NCBI GenBank assembly: GCA_910578095.1
Contig: CAJTOZ010000017.1
Coordinates: 1-57,497, forward strand
From: an uncultured Muribaculaceae bacterium
GTDB lineage: Bacteria > Bacteroidota > Bacteroidia > Bacteroidales > Muribaculaceae
DNA: 57,497 nucleotides
Direction: 5' to 3'
Both the position numbers and the translations under genes were made by a program. The notes below the pieces were generated by a model. That model had not been told where the DNA came from and searched no databases. It was given only the letters and a program-made list of their open reading frames with translations. Shown piece by piece: positions 46,138 to 52,829 of the stretch; positions within the stretch are counted from its first letter, which is position 1, and the number at the start of each line of letters is the position of its first letter.

Positions 46138-47867
46138 TGGCTACGACAAATCCTACAGTAAAGCCTGAATTCCCCTCTCAGGTCACAGGCATGTACATTC
46201 TGGCCGAAGCACTCAAGCGCATAGGCATCACGGATGTGTATGGTCTGGTGGGCATTCCTGTCACCGAGACAGCGTATGCCATGCAGAAACTCGGCATCAA
46301 CTACTACGGCTTCCGCTTTGAGCAGCAGGCCGGCATGGCAGCCGCCACCCATGGCTATCTCACAAAAACGCCCGGCGTGCTTCTCACAGTATCGTCGCTC
46401 GGTTTCATGAACGGCCTCACCGCCACTGCCAACGCTACCGTCAACTGCTACCCGATGATCCAGATCTCGGGAGCATCGGACCCCACTATGGTGGACATGG
46501 ACATGGGCACATACGAACAGCTCGACCAGCTCAACACGGCGCGCCCGCTCGTGAAAGCCGCCTTCCGGTGCAGCCACGCCGCCGACATACCGTCGGCCGT
46601 GGCGCGTGCCTACAGGGCAGCCGTCAGCGGACGCCCGGGCGGTGTGTACATCGACATGACCACTCCCGCACTTGCAGAAATCATGAATGCCGATGAGGCG
46701 GAGAAACTGTTCTACGAACCCGTGGATCCCTACACCCCTGCAGCCCCGAATGCGGAAGCTGTGGAGCGCGCCGTCAGTCTCATAGCCGGAGCAAAACGCC
46801 CGGCCATCCTTCTGGGCAAAGGCGCTGCCTACGCACAGGTGGACGACAAGATCAAGCAACTCGTGGAAACATACCACATACCCTACCTCTCCATGTCGAT
46901 GGCAAAAGGCCTGATGCCCGACAACGGCGATCTCAGCGCGCTGTCCTGCCGCAGTACCGTCATGGAGAAAGCCGATGTGGTGATTGTGGCCGGTGCGCGC
47001 ATCAACTGGATGTTGTCGTTCGGGCGCGGGAAATGGAATCCCGACATCAAATTCGTGCAGCTCGACGTGGAGCCCACCGAGATAGACCGCAACGTGCCCA
47101 TAGCAGCACCTGTCGTGGGCGACCTCGGACTGTCGCTCGACGCCATACTCGCCGGACTGGGCGGCCGCACCATGCAGGCCGACCCGGAATGGGTGGCCTC
47201 TCTGCAAGCCGAAAGCAAAATCAAGAATGCCTCTTTCGCACAGCGTCTCAAAGAGGCTTCCACCACTTCGCCGATGACCCACTGGACAGCGTTGAGCGCC
47301 ATCAAACCCGTGCTTGAGAACCACCCCGACGTGATACTCGTGAACGAGGGCGCCAACACCCTGGACGATACCCGCGACACCGTGGACATGGCCCTGCCGC
47401 GGCACCGTGTGGACTGCGCCACGTGGGCCATCATGGGCATGGGCATGGGATCGGCCATCGGCGCAGCTGTGGCCACCGGCAAGAGCGTGGTAGCCATCGA
47501 AGGCGATTCCGCTTTCGGCTTCTCCGGCATGGACTTCTCCACCATCTGCCGCTATCAGCTCCCGTGCACAGTCGTGATATTCAACAACGGCGGCATATAC
47601 AACGGTGTGGGTGAGAATCCATCCGGCGGAAGCGCTCCGGCGCCCACCACCCTCGATATAAACGCGCGCTACGACAAGTTCGGCGAAGCCTTCGGAGCAG
47701 CCAACTATTATGTGACCACCCCCGAGGAACTCACATCGGCACTCACCGAAGCCATTGCCTCGCGCAAGCCGTGTATCATCGACGTGCAGCTGGCAGCCGA
47801 CTCCGGAAAGGAAAGCGGCCACATCGGGTATCTCAACCCCACACCTCTGATACAATACACCGTATAG
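46137..47867 (+). CDS. oxc: Oxalyl-CoA decarboxylase
   Basis: Thiamine-diphosphate enzyme of 576 residues that splits oxalyl-CoA into CO2 and formyl-CoA, which re-enters the Frc reaction. The N-terminal TPP domain has GVVGIPVT-like YGLVGIPVTETAYAMQKLGINYYGFRFEQQAGMAAA, with the catalytic Glu in FRFEQQAG near residue 63. The C-terminal domain has the TPP/Mg motif GDSAFGFSGMDFSTICRYQLP and FNNGGIYNGVGENPSGG. The segment match to characterised oxalyl-CoA decarboxylases is close. It lies between frc and a YfdV-like carrier, the same order as in the E. coli yfdWUV genes. Confidence 0.96.
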   Translation: MATTNPTVKPEFPSQVTGMYILAEALKRIGITDVYGLVGIPVTETAYAMQKLGINYYGFRFEQQAGMAAATHGYLTKTPGVLLTVSSLGFMNGLTATANATVNCYPMIQISGASDPTMVDMDMGTYEQLDQLNTARPLVKAAFRCSHAADIPSAVARAYRAAVSGRPGGVYIDMTTPALAEIMNADEAEKLFYEPVDPYTPAAPNAEAVERAVSLIAGAKRPAILLGKGAAYAQVDDKIKQLVETYHIPYLSMSMAKGLMPDNGDLSALSCRSTVMEKADVVIVAGARINWMLSFGRGKWNPDIKFVQLDVEPTEIDRNVPIAAPVVGDLGLSLDAILAGLGGRTMQADPEWVASLQAESKIKNASFAQRLKEASTTSPMTHWTALSAIKPVLENHPDVILVNEGANTLDDTRDTVDMALPRHRVDCATWAIMGMGMGSAIGAAVATGKSVVAIEGDSAFGFSGMDFSTICRYQLPCTVVIFNNGGIYNGVGENPSGGSAPAPTTLDINARYDKFGEAFGAANYYVTTPEELTSALTEAIASRKPCIIDVQLAADSGKESGHIGYLNPTPLIQYTV

Positions 47868-47892
47868 TCCCACCCTCTGAACTTCCTGCACT

Positions 47893-48861
47893 ATGCTACA
47901 CATCATACTTTATGCCATCGTACCTATCGTGGTGGTGATGCTCGCGGGCTACGTCTCGGGCAAAAAGGGAATATTCACCGGCGACGACGCCAAGAAATTC
48001 AACAAGGTGGTTCTCGACTACGCCCTGCCTGCCGCACTGTTTGTGTCGATAGTGCAGGCCAGCCGTGAGGATCTGGCCAAGGACCTGAAGCTCACCCTGG
48101 TGTCGCTGGTCGGCATCATGGGGTGCTTCATGGCCGTCTATTTCGTGTTCCGCTACTGTTTCAAGAAAAACACCGGAGCCGATGCTGCGGTATCGGCCCT
48201 TATCAGCGGTTCGCCCACCATTGGCTTCCTCGGCTTCGCCGTGCTGGAGCCTATCTTCGGCACCAAGCCGTCGGTAGCGCTCGTAGTGGCTATTGTGGGC
48301 ATTGTGGTCAACGCCGTAGGCATCCCCGTGGGTCTATCGCTCATGAATGCCTCGCTTGAAAGCCGACAACCGGGCAGCACCAAGAAAGAAAGCGCATGGA
48401 AGCCTGTGCTGCACGCCCTCGCGCAGCCTGTGGCCTGGGCGCCTATCCTCGCCGTGGTGCTCGTGCTGTGCGGTCTCAGGTGGCCGGCATGGGCCAGTCC
48501 GTCGTTCGACCTCATTGCCAAGGCCAATGCCTCGATGGCCGTATTCTCGGCCGGCATCACACTCTCGGCCATACGATTCACCATCAACACACAGGTGGTG
48601 GTGGGCTCCATCATGAAGATGGTGTTTATGCCGCTCGTGGTGCTCGTGCTGGGCATGGCTGCCGGCATGGACAGCTTCAACCTGAAGATGCTCGTGGTGG
48701 CCGCGGCCCTGCCCCCGGCTTTCTCCGGCATCATTATCGCCGATGAGAACAACACCTATGTGGCCACCGGCACTTCGTCGCTCACACTCAGTGTGATACT
48801 CTTCGTGGGATTCTGTCCGCTATGGATATGGCTCACGGATGTGGCTCTGAAAATGTTCTGA
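47893..48861 (+). CDS. AEC-family carrier, YfdV-like, probable oxalate/formate transporter
   Basis: 322-residue inner-membrane protein with about ten helices, of the auxin-efflux-carrier/malonate-permease family. It starts MLHIILYAIVPIVVVMLAGYVSGKKGIF and has SPTIGFLGFAVLEPIFG and AALPPAFSGIIIADENNTYVATGTSSLTLSV, typical AEC helices with mid-helix glycines. It lies 25 bp after oxc. E. coli YfdV, of this family, has the same position beside yfdW (frc) and yfdU (oxc). A role in oxalate uptake, formate export or their exchange is inferred; no OxlT-type (MFS) antiporter is seen. Confidence 0.88.
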   Translation: MLHIILYAIVPIVVVMLAGYVSGKKGIFTGDDAKKFNKVVLDYALPAALFVSIVQASREDLAKDLKLTLVSLVGIMGCFMAVYFVFRYCFKKNTGADAAVSALISGSPTIGFLGFAVLEPIFGTKPSVALVVAIVGIVVNAVGIPVGLSLMNASLESRQPGSTKKESAWKPVLHALAQPVAWAPILAVVLVLCGLRWPAWASPSFDLIAKANASMAVFSAGITLSAIRFTINTQVVVGSIMKMVFMPLVVLVLGMAAGMDSFNLKMLVVAAALPPAFSGIIIADENNTYVATGTSSLTLSVILFVGFCPLWIWLTDVALKMF

Positions 48862-48896
48862 TACCGTAGCCGCACAACCACTGTGCGATACACACA

Positions 48897-48926
48897 GCGC
48901 CCCGACATCTTCCGATGCCGGGGCGC
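48897..48926. terminator. Terminator between the oxalate operon and slyD
   Basis: A GC-rich 13-bp stem (48897-48909 with 48914-48926, one mismatch, loop TTCC) lies between the convergent yfdV-like and slyD genes and can serve both strands. Confidence 0.7.
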
Positions 48927-48951
48927 CGTTGTATTATCATGTGCGATGCGA

Positions 48952-49533
48952 TCAGTTCTCGCAGCCACAGCCACAGCTGCCGCTATCGCAGCTGCAATCA
49001 TCGTCGCAACCGCAATGTGAGCCGCATCCGCAGCCATGGGCGGGAGCCACTTCCTCGGGAGTAGCCTCGCGCACGAGCTTGATCTCGCCATCGAAGCGCA
49101 CGGCCTTGTCGACGAGGGGGTGGTTGAAGTCCATCTTCACAGTGGTGGGGGTGACTTCCGTCACGAGACCATCGATACGGTAGCCATCGGCAGTCATCAT
49201 GGGCAGACGGTTGCCGGCCTTGATGTTCTCTTCATCGAACTTGCCATCGATCTCAAACACCTCGCGGCCAAGCTCCACCACCTGCTCGGGATCGTGGTGG
49301 CCGAAAGCCTCGTCGGCCGAAGCCTTGACATCGAACTTATCGCCCGCGGCAAGGCCATCGAGCGCCTTTTCAAGCACAGGCAGAAGGCCGCGCGTCACAC
49401 CGAAAACAAGCTTCTCGGGCTCCTCGGCATCGCTTTCATACACGAGGGTCTCGGTGCCGTCGGGCTCCACCTGATAGAGTTTATACACGAGCTCGGTATA
49501 CTTGCCGGGCTTGATTGTTTCTTTGTTTTCCAT
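48952..49533 (-). CDS. slyD: FKBP-type prolyl isomerase SlyD with metal-binding tail
   Basis: 193-residue cytoplasmic peptidyl-prolyl isomerase and chaperone. The FKBP domain starts YTELVYKLYQVEPDGTETLVYESD (~13-36), with VFGVTRGLLPVLEKALDGLAAGDKF. The insert-in-flap domain spans ~75-130 and contains EAFGHHDPEQVVELGREVF. The C-terminal 30 residues are extremely rich in Cys, His and Asp (HGCGCGSHCGC, DDDCSCDSGSCGCGC), matching the Ni/Zn-binding tail that lets SlyD deliver nickel to hydrogenase or urease. The sigma-54-like element upstream suggests special control. Confidence 0.95.
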   Translation of the reverse strand: MENKETIKPGKYTELVYKLYQVEPDGTETLVYESDAEEPEKLVFGVTRGLLPVLEKALDGLAAGDKFDVKASADEAFGHHDPEQVVELGREVFEIDGKFDEENIKAGNRLPMMTADGYRIDGLVTEVTPTTVKMDFNHPLVDKAVRFDGEIKLVREATPEEVAPAHGCGCGSHCGCDDDCSCDSGSCGCGCEN

Positions 49534-49567
49534 AATTATATATGTTTTCTATTTCTACATTGGATAT

Positions 49568-49583
49568 AACAAATACCGTGCCA
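49568..49583 (-). promoter_or_regulatory. Sigma-54-type promoter of slyD
   Basis: On the minus strand TGGCACGGTATTTGTT matches the sigma-54 consensus TGGCACGNNNNTTGCW at all positions but one. The expected start of transcription is about 12 bp after the TTG, some 24 bp before the slyD ATG at 49533. No TAnnTTTG lies in the right place. Confidence 0.6.
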
Positions 49584-49793
49584 AAAAGTCGCATGTCAGT
49601 CGAACCGCGCGGCCACAGCAGGTGTTATATAGACAAAGAGCCGAAGAGCGCCGCCTATATCAGCAGCGTGGCTTCCGGGGAAGATAGCCCCACTGGCGGC
49701 TGAAAGTGCTGCCGGACGCACCGATGCAACACTTATTGCAGCGCTCACGCAAAAGCAGGCTCCAAGCTATACATATTTCTTCTCTCTCTGATT

Positions 49794-49826
49794 GAAGCCG
49801 CTGTTTCGGGAAATGACAGCGGCTTC
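49794..49826 (-). terminator. Inverted repeat after the cobalamin adenosyltransferase gene
   Basis: A perfect 10-bp stem GAAGCCGCTG/CAGCGGCTTC with a 13-base loop lies 15 bp after the stop of the minus-strand gene. No clear T-run follows on that strand, so termination is probable but not certain. Confidence 0.6.
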
Positions 49827-49841
49827 GGTCGTTCTGTGCCG

Positions 49842-50390
49842 TCAGGCCGGCGCCCAATACTGCTCCGGTGTGGCAGTGCGCACGTTGATGGTGCGGGCAA
49901 GCGCGAAAAGGTAGTCGCTCAACCGGTTGACAAAACGCATGGCTGTGGCATCCACCTCCATGCCGGCTCCGGCCAGCGCCACCATACGGCGCTCGGCACG
50001 GCGCGCCACGGTGCGGGCGATGTGGGCACGCGCCGAGTCGGGATGTCCGCCGGGGAGGATGAACTGCTTGTGCACCGGAAGCGCGGCGTCAAGTCGATCG
50101 ATTTCTTGTTCGAGCATCCCGACACACTCCGGGCTCAGCGGCGCCGGTTGCCAGCGGGATTCCGGCTCGGTGGCAAGAATAGTGCCTACGTCAAACAATC
50201 TGTGCTGCACGGCGTTCAGCGTGGCGCGGTCGGCATCGTCAAGGCCTGCGGCCGATGCAAGGAGACCGATGTGGCTGTTGAGTTCGTCGACAGTGCCGTA
50301 TGCTTCGAGGCGGGCATCGTCCTTACCCACGCGTTTGCCCCCTACGAGCGAGGTCTGTCCGGCATCGCCGGTGCGGGTGTATATCTTCAT
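49842..50390 (-). CDS. Cob(I)alamin adenosyltransferase, PduO type
   Basis: 182-residue ATP:corrinoid adenosyltransferase that makes adenosylcobalamin from reduced cobalamin. The N-terminal ATP loop MKIYTRTGDAGQTSLVGGKRVGKDDARLEAYGTVDELNS is the PduO signature, and FILPGGHPDSARAHIARTVARRAERRM plus FVNRLSDYLFALAR near the C-terminus complete the site. Its ATG overlaps the TGA of the LOG-family gene (ATGA), so they are translationally coupled. Use with a B12-dependent enzyme such as methylmalonyl-CoA mutase is typical in Bacteroidales, but none is in view. Confidence 0.95.
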   Translation of the reverse strand: MKIYTRTGDAGQTSLVGGKRVGKDDARLEAYGTVDELNSHIGLLASAAGLDDADRATLNAVQHRLFDVGTILATEPESRWQPAPLSPECVGMLEQEIDRLDAALPVHKQFILPGGHPDSARAHIARTVARRAERRMVALAGAGMEVDATAMRFVNRLSDYLFALARTINVRTATPEQYWAPA

Positions 50391-50950
50391 GCCTCGCGCT
50401 CTTTGAAAAGTTGGTCCAGCACCAGGGCTATCTCTTCTGGAGCAGTGACCACACGGAGAATGTCGAGTGCCGACGGACGCAGCAGCCCTGCCTCGACCAT
50501 GCGGCGCAACTGCTCAAGGAGCGGATCATATAGCCCGTCGGGACTATAGATCACTATGTGCTTGTTGGGCTGGTCGGTGAAGTTGATGTAGCTGAACGAG
50601 GTGGAAAATTCGTCGAGCGTGCCGTAGCCGCCGGGCAGCACCACAAAGGCATCGGCAAGGAGCTGCATGGTGCCTTTGCGCTCGTTGAGGTCGCTGGTGG
50701 GCACCACTATGTCGTTGTAGTCCGACGACCATTCGCGGCGACGCGTGGGCACCACGCCCACCACACGTCCGCCGGCATCGTGGGTGGCCGCGGCCACTGT
50801 TGTCATCATACCTGCATCCACGCCGCCATACACGAGCGTGGCGCCATGCGAACCTATCCACCTGCCTGTCACGCGGGCGCCCTCTTGCCAATGCTCGGGC
50901 AATCCGGCCACTGCGCTGCAGTACACTGCTATGGTTATCTTATCTTTCAT
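50387..50950 (-). CDS. LOG-family protein (TIGR00730, Rossmann fold)
   Basis: 187-residue protein of the 'lonely guy' family, whose studied members hydrolyse nucleoside 5'-monophosphates to base and ribose 5-phosphate. It shows ATLVYGGVDAGMMTTVAAATHDAGGRVVGVVP and the defining PGGYGTLDEFSTSFSYINF with the catalytic Glu. Its ATG lies only 21 bp from repeat element copy D. Before that insertion it would have started 6 bp after the apbE stop, so it belonged to the apbE unit. An older label, lysine decarboxylase, is misleading. The physiological substrate here is unknown. Confidence 0.92.
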   Translation of the reverse strand: MKDKITIAVYCSAVAGLPEHWQEGARVTGRWIGSHGATLVYGGVDAGMMTTVAAATHDAGGRVVGVVPTRRREWSSDYNDIVVPTSDLNERKGTMQLLADAFVVLPGGYGTLDEFSTSFSYINFTDQPNKHIVIYSPDGLYDPLLEQLRRMVEAGLLRPSALDILRVVTAPEEIALVLDQLFKEREA

Positions 50951-50957
50951 ATCGTAT

Positions 50958-51136
50958 TATTGTGTTAATTGATTATACACAAAATTACCCAAGTTGACAT
51001 CATAAGGTTACCGCCCGCAATGTAGGGACATCGCTTTGCGATGTATAATATGCCTGTTTGCCAATTTTACGTGCCAAAGGCACGTCCCTACATTGAGAAA
51101 TCCTTGGGTACTTTTGCGGATAATCATATTGTGTTA
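50958..51136. repeat. 10-bp direct repeats flanking element copy D
   Basis: TATTGTGTTA occurs at 50958-50967 and at 51127-51136, just outside the two ends of the element. It looks like the target-site duplication made when the element inserted. Confidence 0.8.
50971..51125 (-). mobile_element. MITE-like repeat element, copy D, inserted at the apbE stop
   Basis: A 155-bp copy in the same orientation as copy B. Its ends are GATTATACACAAAATTACCCAAG and CTTGGGTACTTTTGCGGATAATC, with the same two hairpins inside. It is flanked by the TATTGTGTTA direct repeat. The apbE frame reads through 126 bases of it. The end facing the LOG-family gene carries TAATTTTG (complement of 50980-50987), 29 bp before that gene's ATG. 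Confidence 0.88.
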
Positions 51137-52106
51137 TTATCCTGAATGTATCGGGAGGAGCCGCCACCGCCAGTATCACCTGCGCGACACGCACGCGCGA
51201 ACACATGGCGAGCGCCGAATCCGGCTCCATGACCATGGAAGCCGTGGCAAGCGCATCGGCCAGCATGCACGACGGGGCCACGACTGTGGCCGAGAGCACG
51301 GCCGACATCGCCGGGCGCCCCGTGAGCGGGCTGATGATATGCCCGGCGCGTGTGCCGTCGGCCAGCGTACGGTAGTTGCGGTAGTTGCCGGACGTGGCCA
51401 CACACATGCCGCTGTCGAGCGGCAGCACGCGCATGCGCTCGTGGCGCATGCCTCCGGGATCGTCGACCGGAGCGTCGATCTGTATTCGCCACAGGTCGCC
51501 ACGCGGATTCATGCCCCCGACGGCCACTTCGCCGCCTATCTCCACCATGTAGCGGTCCACTCCGTTGCGGCGCAGCATGGCGGCGACGGCATCCACCCCC
51601 ATGCCCTTTGCTATGGCCGAGAAATCGAGGCGTGTGTCGGGGTGTTTGCGCACAAAGCGACCGGCGGCGTCCACCGAGCATTCGAGTATGCCCACAGCCC
51701 TGCGGGCGCTGTCGATCATGGCTTGCGACGGTTCGCTGCCCCGGGCAGCCGGTCCGAACCCCCAGAGATCCACCAGCGGCATCACCGTGGGGTCGAATGC
51801 GCCGCCGCTCTCACGGCACACGCGCTGCGACACTTCCACAAGAGAGGCAAGCATGGCATCGAGCGTATCGGTGCGTCCGGCATTGACTGCCGAGATGCGC
51901 GACGCCGGCTCGAAAGGCGACACGCTCAGCTCCACAGCGCGCATGACGGCGCGCACACTGTCGTGAAGCGATGCGGGCGCGGCATACGTGATATGATACG
52001 TGGTGCCCCATGCCATTCCCTCGTCGCGCTGCCATTGCGGCTCATGCGCGCACGAGGCGAGCAGCGGCAGCACACACAGGAGCAGGATGTCACGAAGGGT
52101 TTTCAA
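51000..52106 (-). CDS. apbE: FAD:protein FMN transferase ApbE, 3' end extended by an inserted repeat
   Basis: Flavin transferase that attaches FMN to Thr residues of proteins such as NqrB/RnfG. The best start is a TTG at 52106, giving the lipoprotein signal LKTLRDILLLCVLPLLASC; the frame upstream overlaps xseB. Motifs: MAWGTTYHITY, SVSPFEPASRISAVN, GGAFDPTVMPLVDLWGFG, DFSAIAKGMGVDAVA, and HIISPLTGRPAMSAV with ADALATA near the Mg site. The last 42 of 368 residues come from repeat element copy D. Removing the element and one direct repeat restores ATA ACA CAA TAA, a natural end after 326 residues. The catalytic core is intact, so the protein may still work. Confidence 0.92.
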   Translation of the reverse strand: MKTLRDILLLCVLPLLASCAHEPQWQRDEGMAWGTTYHITYAAPASLHDSVRAVMRAVELSVSPFEPASRISAVNAGRTDTLDAMLASLVEVSQRVCRESGGAFDPTVMPLVDLWGFGPAARGSEPSQAMIDSARRAVGILECSVDAAGRFVRKHPDTRLDFSAIAKGMGVDAVAAMLRRNGVDRYMVEIGGEVAVGGMNPRGDLWRIQIDAPVDDPGGMRHERMRVLPLDSGMCVATSGNYRNYRTLADGTRAGHIISPLTGRPAMSAVLSATVVAPSCMLADALATASMVMEPDSALAMCSRVRVAQVILAVAAPPDTFRIITQYDYPQKYPRISQCRDVPLARKIGKQAYYTSQSDVPTLRAVTL

Positions 52107-52299
52107 AGCTTTGCAGAATTGTCTGTAGTTCGGTATCGGTGGCGGTAAGGCGGGCGCGGCAGGCCGCAAGCAGTTCGGCGGCACGGCGTGTCATGGCCGT
52201 AAGGGCGTCCACATCGCAGTTGTCGCCGCGCAGTTTGGCCACGATGGCCTCAAGTTCGGCCACGGCTTCGGTATATGTGAGTTCCTCTATTGGTTTCAT
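52090..52299 (-). CDS. xseB: Exodeoxyribonuclease VII small subunit
   Basis: 69-residue helical subunit of exonuclease VII, which degrades single-stranded DNA together with XseA. The sequence ELTYTEAVAELEAIVAKLRGDNCDVDALTAMTRRAAELLAACRARL is the standard XseB coiled region, with the family's F/L-E-E-A-L-LE pattern slightly varied. XseA is not in the window, although the two are often adjacent. The stop overlaps the start of apbE by 17 bp; the start lies 7 bp after the upstream gene's stop. Confidence 0.92.
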   Translation of the reverse strand: MKPIEELTYTEAVAELEAIVAKLRGDNCDVDALTAMTRRAAELLAACRARLTATDTELQTILQSFENPS

Positions 52300-52306
52300 A
52301 TCTTGA

Positions 52307-52768
52307 TTATTGTATGAGCGGTTTTTCGACAGTGATGCCCGGGCGGGCGTGGAGCGTCAGGGAGGCAAAACGCCCCGTGGCGTCGCTATTGTAGCGTATA
52401 TGGTAATATTCCTGACCGAAAAAATCCATCACCCACACGGCCTCGCCCACCGGCTCGCCGCGTCCGGGGCGCAGACGCTCATTGATGGTGACATCAAACC
52501 CGGCCACCTCCACTTCGATTGTGGCGGCACCCTCGTCGCCCACTCCGGCGAGGCCCGTGCGGCGCAGCTCCACACGGCCGTCGCGCATAACGCGGAATAT
52601 GAGGAGCGGCTGCTGCGCGGGATCGCCCGGCATGAGGTCGCCGTCGAATCTGTAGTGCCGCGCCTCGCGGGTGCGCCGCGGCATGGCGCTCATCGCCACC
52701 ACGGCCGCAGCCACCACACACGTGATGACGTAGAACTCCACTGTCTGAAATATGCTGCTTAATATCAT
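52307..52768 (-). CDS. Small membrane-anchored protein of unknown function
   Basis: 153-residue protein with one N-terminal membrane helix (FYVITCVVAAAVVAMSA, ~10-26), then a positively charged stretch and a predicted beta-rich domain (LLIFRVMRDGRVELRRTGL, EVEVAGFDVTINERL, GQEYYHIRYNSDATGRFASLTLHARPG). I do not recognise a family. The start at 52768 is chosen because a minus-strand -7 box TATCTTTG (complement of 52787-52794) lies 18 bp upstream; an earlier ATG at 52789 would precede the transcript. It heads the unit with xseB and apbE. Confidence 0.75.
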   Translation of the reverse strand: MILSSIFQTVEFYVITCVVAAAVVAMSAMPRRTREARHYRFDGDLMPGDPAQQPLLIFRVMRDGRVELRRTGLAGVGDEGAATIEVEVAGFDVTINERLRPGRGEPVGEAVWVMDFFGQEYYHIRYNSDATGRFASLTLHARPGITVEKPLIQ

Positions 52769-52786
52769 ATCTGCGTCTTTTCCGCC

Positions 52787-52825
52787 CAAAGATAGCGATT
52801 TATTCTCAGATTAAGACTATTTTTG
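52787..52825. promoter_or_regulatory. Divergent -7 boxes between the membrane-protein gene and comF
   Basis: TATCTTTG on the minus strand (complement of 52787-52794) faces the membrane-protein gene. TATTTTTG on the plus strand (52818-52825) ends 4 bases before the comF ATG, which implies a leaderless or nearly leaderless comF message. Confidence 0.55.
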
Positions 52826-52829
52826 TGGT

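Larger units (their letters stand above)
49534..49841. other. Gene-free stretch upstream of slyD
   Basis: This 308-bp region holds the sigma-54-like element (49568-49583) and, at its far end, the terminator stem at 49794-49826. The rest (about 49590-49790) has no convincing ORF and no recognisable tRNA fold; it could encode a small RNA on the minus strand, but I cannot support one. Confidence 0.5.

Noticed and set aside
49502..49687. Small plus-strand frame upstream of slyD
   Set aside because: It starts inside slyD on the opposite strand, crosses the sigma-54-like element and has no recognisable features.
6077..51125. Dispersed repeats as a CRISPR array
   Set aside because: Copies are tens of kilobases apart, palindromic and unspaced, and there are no cas genes.
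52107..52184. Longer N-terminus for ApbE
   Set aside because: It lies within xseB in another frame and would bury the lipoprotein signal; the TTG at 52106 is a better start although it is not an ATG.
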